Source: Phytophthora sp. 'mugwort'
Lineage: Eukaryota > Oomycota > Peronosporomycetes > Peronosporales > Peronosporaceae
NCBI GenBank assembly: GCA_033558025.1
Contig: JAUCEF010000012.1
Span: 3,348,001 to 3,412,000, forward strand
Direction of reading: 5' to 3'
DNA: 64,000 nt
Shown here: piece by piece, positions 58,101 to 64,000 of the stretch
Position numbering within the stretch: position 1 is the stretch's first letter
Layout of the letters: every line of letters starts with the position of its first letter
Program-made: the position numbers and the translations under genes
Notes under the pieces: generated by a model
Database searches by the model: none
Seen by the model: only the letters and a program-made list of their open reading frames with translations
What the model was told of the DNA's origin: nothing

Positions 58101-61100
58101 CTGCTGGTTCGGTGGTCCAGCTGTGTGGGTTGGATCCGGTCGAGGTGGCGACGACTGCGTCGCAAAAGGCTGCAGCAGCTCGCGGATGCGGTCGGGGATG
58201 GCGGCGATGTATCCTTCTCCCGTCGCCCAACTATCCGCATCCGTGATCCGGCTAGCCATGCTCGTGGTGAAGGTCTCCAGAGCCGCTGCTGCCGCGTCAT
58301 GCTCATCGTCCGTCAGCTGCCGCAGTCGAAGTCGAGGTTGCCGCGTGGGGGCCGAGTTGGAGCCAATAGGCAGAGTGGGGAACACCTCGCCCCCATCACG
58401 CGCAGCAATTTCGGCTTCGACGTCCATGTCAGCGGCTTCTGCATTGACGGTGGCGTGGGCATCGGGAAGTCGTCTAGCCACTGGAGGTGCTGGGTTCGGC
58501 GTGGGCGCTGTCGTCGGGGCGAAGCATGTCGCCATGTCGCCGTCGTGGGGGCCACACTCCATGCGCGTCCGGCGTTGGTCCAGTGCCCTGTTGGCCAGGC
58601 GGTCAGCTTGGCCGTTGGCTTTGCGATCAATGTGCCGCAGCCTGTGCCAAGCAAGTCGTCGCAGCGCGTGTCGAACTCGGTTCCGCAGCCCTCGGAGCCG
58701 TCCATTGGTGCACCCGAAGGAGCCCCGCACTTGCGCCAACACCAGGTTGCTGTCGCCCTCGATCAGCAGTCGGGAGGCGCCGTGGTGTAGCGCGCTCTGC
58801 ACGCCGAGCAGCAGCGCCGTGTATTCGGCGGTGTTGTTCGTCTCGCTGCTTCTCGGCATGTAGTGCGAGCACGTCCACACCACAGCGCCACTTGGGTCGA
58901 AGAGTGCTGCACCGGCGCCGCCCGGGCCTGGGTTACGGCGGCAGGCGCCGTCGAAGCGCAGTACCCACGGCTGGAGGTCGTCCGAGCCGCTGTCAACGTC
59001 CATCGTGACCGTGACCGGAGTTTCAGCAGCTTCGGGTGGCACCGGTGCTGGCAGTGGTGCCACCTCTTGGAGCTGGCTTGGCGGTCTTGGTGCTCGGCGT
59101 GCCGCTCGGGTCAGTATCACTAGTGGGCGTGGGCCCCACCGAGTCGAAGTCCGGCTTGGGGCCCTCGCTGACTCGAGCGACATGCTGCTGGGAGGCGCTG
59201 TGGGCGAGGTGCCGGCGGTGGCCTCCAGTCTCGCGATGGCAGCAGCTCCGATTGCGCGTGGGCTTGGGCCCCATCTCGTGGTTCGCTGAGTCGGAGCTGC
59301 TGTCGGTGTAGGTCGTCGAGCTGTCGGGGCAGCAGTCGTTTGCTCGCCGGTCACCAGCCGAGCGATGGCCGCTGCTCCGACGGCTCTGTGTCGTGGCCCC
59401 CATCGCGTGGGTCTGGCCGTAGGCTGGGCAGAAGAGGCGTCCGGCATGTCCTCGTCCGCTGCGAGCTCGAGCATCAGGTCGTCCTCGGCGTCCTGCATCA
59501 GGGCGTCCAGGTCGACCGCAGGGCACGAGCTCGAGCTGTTGAGTCGGCGGCGCTTGCCACCGACACGAACTTCGGGGGGCGGAGACAGTGGGCACCGCAC
59601 GGGGGGGACGTGTCGGTGCCCGTCTTGAACAGCAGCGGGAGGCATGGCGCTCTGTTGGGCGGCGGTGTCTGCCACCGCGATGTCGCTTGATGCGGCTGTC
59701 GCAGTGACAGGCACCGCCGCGGCGAGGGGCTTGGTAGGTCTTGGGGCCTCCTCGCCGCGGAGGGAACGAGCACGAGCTGTAGTCGTCGTTGGGGAGTCGC
59801 GTGCAGCAGCTTCGGCCGCGTAGGCGCTCTGCGCGCAAGCCTGGGCATGCTTCGTCGCTGCTGCACGCGACTTGAAGCCGATGCCGCACGTGCACCCGCT
59901 GTGGAAGTGGTCCACGAAGCGGGTGCCACGATGCGCTGTGCGTCGATGGACGACGAGCGCCGCAAGATCGCGGACGATGTGCGCGCACAACGCGCACTCG
60001 AAAGCAGCAGCGTTGTGCGCGTACACCGTCAGCACCGGGTCCTCGAGGCCGTTGGCCGGCCGAGGGTGGTAGATCGGAGGTCCCGGTACTTGAGCGTCCT
60101 CGCCGCACTCGTCATCTTCGTTGTCGCCCTTGGTCTCCTCGTCGTAGCGTCCGTCGCTGCTGAACTCGTCGCCGTACTTGGGCGCCATATGCGCGCGAGC
60201 CGTAGGTGCTTGGTCTTGTCGTGGCTCGGCGCGCACGTGGCGCTCCACGGCAGCGCGGTCAGCAGGGGGTGCTGCATCGTCAGCTGCGGCTGCGGCTACT
60301 TGGGGGGAAGCAGCAGCCGCAGCTGGGGATGGGGGAGGGCTTGCCGGAGTGCTGGGCACGACCTGGCCGGGCAGCACGCAAGCCGCCCTGCCGGGTGGGG
60401 ATCCAGCACTCGCGAGGGGTTGTGGGCCTTGGGCAGCGGCGGCGTGGACATCCAGCGCGTCCTCGCCGTCGCTGGAGATGTCGCTGGGGCCGGGGGAGCC
60501 GCCCAGGGCACGCGCCGTGGCGGCTGCAAGTGCCTGTCCCCGCGCTACCCGGTCGGGCAGCCTGCCTGCCGCCCTGCCGGGTGGGGACAGCAAAGCGCGG
60601 GGGGTCCTGGGCGGCGGAGAGGCGAAGATGGGCTGGGGGGCGTCGGCAGCGTCGGCTCGGGGCTCGTGGAGGCCGGTGGCAGCCTCCGGCGTGGACTTGG
60701 GGGCGACGAAGAGTGCTTGCCCCGGCACGACCCGATCGGACAGCCTGCCGGTCGCCCTGCCGGGTCGTGCCACATCGCAGGGGGGAAACGAGGGGGGCCT
60801 GGCAGGCGGACGAGCGAGAGGAGCGTCTTGGCTCTCCGTAGGACCCGGGCCGGGGTCCAACGGAGGTCTTGGGGCTCCAGGAGAGCCAGCGGCAGCGCCG
60901 CCATCGTGGACGTCCATGGTGGCGGGCGAGGCGAGCGGCGAGAACCCCTGCGAGGCCTGAGCGGCCAGGGATTCTCCCATAGTGGGGGCAAGTGCTTGGG
61001 GCCCAGGCCCGTCCATGGGATGGCCCGGGGGCTCGAAGCTGGTCGCCGCCGTCGCGAAACGACGCGACGTTGAAGCCGCGAGGCTGGCTTCATCTTGGGC

Positions 61101-61457
61101 CCCAGAGGCCTCGGCCCGCGTCGCGGCTTGGCGTGCAATGGGCGCTGCGGGTCCTGAACCCGTGCCCGAAGTTGCAGCAGTTGAAACGCCGCCGGTGCCG
61201 AGCAGTGGCACCGCGCGTGGAGGGTCCGGCGGCTCGATTTCCGGCTCAGGCGAGCCCAAAACGGGGGCGGTAATGTGTAACCGAACCCCTAGCTCGCCAG
61301 AGCCGGGTCTGGTGTACCCATCAGTCAGCCGCTCCGAACAGTCGCCGGATGACGCGCTGTAGAAAGACGCGTCACTGGCGAGGCTGGAGTGACTGGCCGT
61401 GGAGCACTCGCTGTCCGTAGACGGGGTGCGCTCCCTGATTGGCCAAAACAGACGCAT
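55107..61457 (-). CDS. Unit 10 retrotransposon polyprotein, intact, 2,116 residues
   Basis: The frame is uninterrupted from the ATG at 61457 to the TAA at 55107. It carries YTRPGSG, LSDRVVPG and ETFTTSM like unit 9, and the RT, RNase H, CCHC and RLE motifs match the reference. Its near-identity to unit 9 over more than 6 kb, including silent sites, is best explained by duplication of one unit as DNA. Confidence 0.92.
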   Translation of the reverse strand: MRLFWPIRERTPSTDSECSTASHSSLASDASFYSASSGDCSERLTDGYTRPGSGELGVRLHITAPVLGSPEPEIEPPDPPRAVPLLGTGGVSTAATSGTGSGPAAPIARQAATRAEASGAQDEASLAASTSRRFATAATSFEPPGHPMDGPGPQALAPTMGESLAAQASQGFSPLASPATMDVHDGGAAAGSPGAPRPPLDPGPGPTESQDAPLARPPARPPSFPPCDVARPGRATGRLSDRVVPGQALFVAPKSTPEAATGLHEPRADAADAPQPIFASPPPRTPRALLSPPGRAAGRLPDRVARGQALAAATARALGGSPGPSDISSDGEDALDVHAAAAQGPQPLASAGSPPGRAACVLPGQVVPSTPASPPPSPAAAAASPQVAAAAADDAAPPADRAAVERHVRAEPRQDQAPTARAHMAPKYGDEFSSDGRYDEETKGDNEDDECGEDAQVPGPPIYHPRPANGLEDPVLTVYAHNAAAFECALCAHIVRDLAALVVHRRTAHRGTRFVDHFHSGCTCGIGFKSRAAATKHAQACAQSAYAAEAAARDSPTTTTARARSLRGEEAPRPTKPLAAAVPVTATAASSDIAVADTAAQQSAMPPAAVQDGHRHVPPVRCPLSPPPEVRVGGKRRRLNSSSSCPAVDLDALMQDAEDDLMLELAADEDMPDASSAQPTARPTRWGPRHRAVGAAAIARLVTGEQTTAAPTARRPTPTAAPTQRTTRWGPSPRAIGAAAIARLEATAGTSPTAPPSSMSLESARAPSRTSTRWGPRPLVILTRAARRAPRPPSQLQEVAPLPAPVPPEAAETPVTVTMDVDSGSDDLQPWVLRFDGACRRNPGPGGAGAALFDPSGAVVWTCSHYMPRSSETNNTAEYTALLLGVQSALHHGASRLLIEGDSNLVLAQVRGSFGCTNGRLRGLRNRVRHALRRLAWHRLRHIDRKANGQADRLANRALDQRRTRMECGPHDGDMATCFAPTTAPTPNPAPPVARRLPDAHATVNAEAADMDVEAEIAARDGGEVFPTLPIGSNSAPTRQPRLRLRQLTDDEHDAAAAALETFTTSMASRITDADSWATGEGYIAAIPDRIRELLQPFATQSSPPRPDPTHTAGPPNQQPTRPQQDQQRRWRRRRPPRVTREQREHRLDEALDNMEAVQRATPDDQKAVRNARRRVGRIRSALALQRLRQEFAKDEAKCVEKIMKRTSAEAAMEEHPESCPIDREELHRYFTGTNTPRTNFNYDGDGGEEFRDALANSEAATAEATAFEEEITLDEVEDQLTRAAVTSSPGHDGIGYDVYRRFAAQLVPLLHAAYQFCWLHRRVPALWKVGIVRLIHKKGDPMQPANWRPICLQPTIYKLYSGLLARRLSRWLERNNLLPISQKGFRAFNGCHEHNFVATTLLDQTRRRHRRLYQVWYDLRNAFGSLPQDLMWRVLRDLGVNTGFTSRCQDIYQDSAFVVMNAAGGATDPVRQEVGVYQGCPLSPLLFIAALVPLLRRLEELEDVGVPLAEGVRPCATAYADDLKVFSDSAAGIRKCHGVVARFLKWTGLRANPAKCASLAVTTNARSNPTRDDSVRLELHGDIIATLSLQDSYRYLGVGDGFDHVRHRLQLEPKIQQIKREAVALMQSGLAAWQVVKALKTYVYPKVEYALRHLRPLQSQLQGFDRAVVRGLRHLLRLPQSATTEFFYTPTSGGGLGLQSLVEMHQALQVAHAWQMLHSKDPAIIAVAKAQVGQVARKRYRLHEEHWRGRDDELARLFLNSELAASPHAEVLRRNGDIGSLWVDVQRILLNNNLRLEDRDDADGQDTLGLRVPHHTKWLDHKSVLRHVKLHMKIRHQTRWKGMVDQGKTVRVHGGLGAKFVATGAGLSDAEHRFGIQARLNQVDTNSVLKRRRLRANHHCRDPACSSAETLPHVLNHCASNMDAIRQRHDDALEQIGSKIRGALDRAKSTTELRLNQTVPEYTGAALRPDIVLRNVTAKTMVIADLAVTFEDQAAGARHSSLQFSHDYKTLKYQPIVAELRLKGWRVKTAAIVYGSLGSVQPSNFKTYTEHLQLHKRESRQLDIQLSSHCIRASHRIWGWHCRRHRERQASGHSSRASRGSGGTPRRTSQAEARR

Positions 61458-61543
61458 CTGTGATTGGCCAAGGGGGACAAAAGGCAACCGATGGACAGCC
61501 GAGGAGAAGTGTAAAAAAGAAGCAAGCGTTGTAGTTGGCCTCG

Positions 61544-61680
61544 CGGGGGAAAGGTGAACGCCCCCGGAGACCGCCCCGACGTCGCCCAGCAAGCCGGCCG
61601 ACGACGGGAGTTCCAAAAATGAGAGTGAAAAAGTTCGCTGACAAACAGCGAAAATCAGTTTTCACACTGATTAGAACAGA
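61544..61680 (-). ncRNA. U2 snRNA 3' fragment, junction of units 11 and 10
   Basis: Identical by eye to the reference; the Sm site is at 61613-61620 and the double hairpin at 61634-61672. Confidence 0.72.
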
Positions 61681-61832
61681 ATATGTGTTCCTATTTACCA
61701 GTTAGTAACCTCTCCGTAACTAAAAATGTAAGCTAAACTATGCATGTCACTAAAGGGAGGGTGCTTGTATCTTCCTGGGTTCTTGAAGGGCGGTTCCCTA
61801 CCTGGGTAGTGCCCTGTCGGTCGATGACCAGC

Positions 61833-64000
61833 TTATCGCCGTGCCTCTGCCTGCGATGTGCGCCGCGGGGTCCCCCCAGACCCGCGCGACGCTCGCGAGG
61901 AATGTCCGCTTGCTTGGCGCTCGCGGTGACGTCGGCAGTGCCAGCCCCAGATGCGGTGGCTGGCACGAATGCAATGGCTCGACAGCTGGATGTCCAGCTG
62001 CCGAGACTCGCGCTTGTGGAGCTGCAGGTGCTCCGTGTAGGTCTTGAAGTTGCTGGGCTGCACCGAGCCCAGCGACCCGTACACGATGGCGGCGGTCTTA
62101 ACCCGCCACCCCTTGAGCCGCAATTCGGCCACGATCGGTTGGTACTTGAGTGTCTTGTAGTCGTGGCTGAACTGCAGCGAGGAGTGGCGGGCCCCGGCCG
62201 CCTGGTCTTCAAACGTGACCGCCAAGTCGGCGATCACCATCGTCTTGGCGGTCACGTTGCGCAGCACGATGTCCGGTCGCAGAGCTGCGCCTGTGTACTC
62301 GGGCACCGTCTGGTTCAGGCGCAGCTCCGTGGTCGACTTGGCGCGGTCCAGTGCGCCGCGGATCTTGGACCCGATCTGCTCCAAGGCGTCGTCGTGACGC
62401 TGCCTGATGGCGTCCATGTTGGACGCGCAGTGGTTAAGAACATGGGGCAGCGTCTCCGCCGAGGAGCAGGCCGGATCGCGGCAGTGGTGGTTGGCCCGAA
62501 GGCGCCTGCGCTTGAGCACCGAGTTGGTGTCGACTTGGTTGAGGCGGGCCTGGATGCCGAACCTGTGCTCCGCATCCGACAGGCCCGCCCCCGTCGCCAC
62601 GAACTTCGCGCCGAGGCCGCCGTGGACACGCACTGTCTTGCCTTGGTCCACCATCCCCTTCCACCGGGTCTGGTGGCGGATCTTCATGTGCAACTTCACG
62701 TGCCGCAACACCGACTTGTGGTCGAGCCACTTGGTGTGGTGCGGCACGCGAAGGCCGAGCGTGTCCTGGCCGTCCGCGTCGTCGCGGTCCTCGAGGCGCA
62801 GGTTGTTGTTCAGCAGGATGCGCTGGACATCCACCCACAGCGAGCCGATGTCACCGTTGCGGCGGAGCACCTCTGCGTGGGGCGAGGCGGCGAGCTCGGA
62901 GTTCAAGAACAGGCGAGCGAGCTCGTCGTCACGCCCACGCCAGTGCTCCTCGTGTAGGCGGTAACGCTTGCGCGCTACCTGCCCCACCTGCGCCTTTGCC
63001 ACTGCGATGATCGCCGGGTCCTTGGAGTGCAGCATCTGCCACGCGTGAGCCACCTGCAGCGCTTGGTGCATCTCCACCAGCGACTGCAGGCCCAGCCCGC
63101 CACCTGATGTCGGCGTGTAGAAGAACTCGGTGGTGGCGGACTGGGGTAGACGCAGCAGATGCCGCAACCCACGGACCACGGCGCGGTCGAAGCCTTGTAG
63201 CTGGGACTGGAGCGGTCGCAGGTGGCGAAGCGCATACTCCACCTTGGGGTACACGTACGTCTTGAGAGCCTTCACCACCTGCCACGCCGCCAGTCCCGAC
63301 TGCATCAGCGCCACCGCCTCCCGCTTGATCTGCTGGATCTTGGGCTCAAGCTGGAGGCGGTGCCGCACGTGGTCGAAGCCATCGCCCACCCCCAGGTACC
63401 GATAGCTGTCTTGGAGGCTGAGGGTGACGATGATGTCGCCGTGGAGCTCCAGGCGCACGCTGTCGTCTCGGGTCGGGTTGCTGCGCGCGTTGGTTGTCAC
63501 CGCCAGGCTGGCACATTTGGCTGGGTTCGCGCGCAGCCCGGTCCACTTGAGGAAGCGAGCGACAACGCCGTGGCACTTCCGAATGCCGGCGGCGCTGTCG
63601 CTGAAGACCTTCAGGTCGTCGGCGTATGCCGTGGCGCAAGGTCGTACACCCTCGGCCAACGGCACGCCAACGTCCTCGAGCTCCTCCAGGCGGCGTAGGA
63701 GCGGCACGAGTGCTGCAATAAACAGGAGGGGGCTGAGTGGGCAGCCTTGGTAGACCCCCACCTCCTGGCGCACCGGGTCCGTCGCTCCTCCAGCGGCGTT
63801 CATCACCACGAAGGCCGAGTCTTGGTAAATGTCTTGGCAGCGCGAAGTGAAGCCAGTGTTGACACCGAGGTCGCGGAGCACCCGCCACATCAAGTCCTGT
63901 GGCAGCGACCCGAAGGCGTTCCGAAGGTCGTACCACACTTGGTACAGCCTTCGGTGGCGGCGGCGGGTCTGGTCCAGGAGCGTGGTTGCCACGAAGTTGT
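61833..64000 (-). CDS. Unit 11 retrotransposon polyprotein, C-terminal part (cut by window edge)
   Basis: About 722 C-terminal codons are present up to the TAA at 61833. The frame is open at the window edge, which cuts the RT shortly before motif A (YDLRNAF). RT motifs A, B (QGCPLSP) and C (YADD), the CCHC knuckle (CRDPAC form) and the full RLE are visible. One private change is GDIIVTLS instead of GDIIATLS after the YADD box. Whether the N-terminus is intact cannot be seen. Confidence 0.88.
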   Translation of the reverse strand, partial: NFVATTLLDQTRRRHRRLYQVWYDLRNAFGSLPQDLMWRVLRDLGVNTGFTSRCQDIYQDSAFVVMNAAGGATDPVRQEVGVYQGCPLSPLLFIAALVPLLRRLEELEDVGVPLAEGVRPCATAYADDLKVFSDSAAGIRKCHGVVARFLKWTGLRANPAKCASLAVTTNARSNPTRDDSVRLELHGDIIVTLSLQDSYRYLGVGDGFDHVRHRLQLEPKIQQIKREAVALMQSGLAAWQVVKALKTYVYPKVEYALRHLRPLQSQLQGFDRAVVRGLRHLLRLPQSATTEFFYTPTSGGGLGLQSLVEMHQALQVAHAWQMLHSKDPAIIAVAKAQVGQVARKRYRLHEEHWRGRDDELARLFLNSELAASPHAEVLRRNGDIGSLWVDVQRILLNNNLRLEDRDDADGQDTLGLRVPHHTKWLDHKSVLRHVKLHMKIRHQTRWKGMVDQGKTVRVHGGLGAKFVATGAGLSDAEHRFGIQARLNQVDTNSVLKRRRLRANHHCRDPACSSAETLPHVLNHCASNMDAIRQRHDDALEQIGSKIRGALDRAKSTTELRLNQTVPEYTGAALRPDIVLRNVTAKTMVIADLAVTFEDQAAGARHSSLQFSHDYKTLKYQPIVAELRLKGWRVKTAAIVYGSLGSVQPSNFKTYTEHLQLHKRESRQLDIQLSSHCIRASHRIWGWHCRRHRERQASGHSSRASRGSGGTPRRTSQAEARR

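Larger units (their letters stand above)
1..64000 (-). repeat. Head-to-tail tandem array of a Utopia-like non-LTR retrotransposon (9 full and 2 partial units)
   Basis: The same unit recurs with almost no change across the whole window, always with the coding strand on minus. Stop codons of successive units lie at 1309, 8034, 14753, 21478, 28203, 34929, 41655, 48381, 55107 and 61833, giving steps of 6,725, 6,719, 6,725, 6,725, 6,726, 6,726, 6,726, 6,726 and 6,726 bp. The 6,719 step comes from a 6-bp loss in an alanine-codon repeat in unit 3. The 6,726 steps come from one extra G in a G-run. No host sequence, poly(A) tract or target-site duplication separates the units; only a U2-snRNA-like fragment lies at each junction. 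Confidence 0.97.

Noticed and set aside
1..64000. CRISPR array, tRNA or rRNA genes
   Set aside because: The repeat unit is about 6.7 kb and coding; no short regularly spaced repeats, tRNA clover-leaf or rRNA sequence was seen.
1..64000. Pure assembly artefact (one unit copied repeatedly)
   Set aside because: Units differ by reproducible substitutions and two indels that group neighbouring units, which a simple duplication of one sequence in assembly would not produce. The exact copy number may still be wrong.

Overview
The whole window is one head-to-tail tandem array of a single GC-rich non-LTR retrotransposon, read on the minus strand. The period is 6,719-6,726 bp. There are nine complete units and a partial unit at each edge, and I see no unrelated host sequence. 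I number the units 1 (left, partial) to 11 (right, partial). Each unit is almost entirely one long open frame. From the first ATG it encodes 2,116 residues: a low-complexity N-terminal region, a C2H2 and a C2HC zinc finger, an RNase H of the plant/archaeal type, a reverse transcriptase with a YADD box, a CCHC knuckle, and a C-terminal restriction-like endonuclease (RLE) with the PD...D...K..KY signature. Zinc finger + RNase H upstream of RT + RLE is the layout known for Utopia, the R2-group elements that insert into U2 snRNA genes (RNase H upstream of RT was described in oomycete copies). The host is therefore a eukaryote. A GC-rich protist such as an oomycete or a relative is my best guess, but the window has no host gene to prove it.

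Between the stop codon of one unit and the first ATG of the next transcribed unit lie about 375 bp. In the direction of transcription these hold a roughly 152-nt 3' UTR, then a roughly 137-nt piece that I read as the 3' part of a U2 snRNA gene, then about 86 nt of leader with two CCAAT-type boxes around the ATG. The U2 piece starts just after the place where the branch-site recognition sequence should be. It carries stem IIa, stem IIb, a perfect Sm site (ATTTTTGG), a stem III and a possible stem IV. The 5' half of U2 is missing. Every element 3' end therefore abuts the U2 3' half, as expected for target-primed insertion into U2, and this junction is repeated in every unit.

Coding state differs along the array. 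Units 6-10 have an intact 2,116-residue frame. Units 2-5 lack one G in a G-run and so have a frameshift that separates a 386-residue N-terminal piece from the catalytic part. Units 3-5 can still make a complete catalytic protein from an internal ATG. Unit 2 also has a TGG to TAG nonsense codon between RNase H and RT. Neighbouring units share derived variants in a nested way (3-5, 4-5, 6-7, 8-10, 9-10), which points to growth of the array by local duplication or unequal exchange as well as by retrotransposition.
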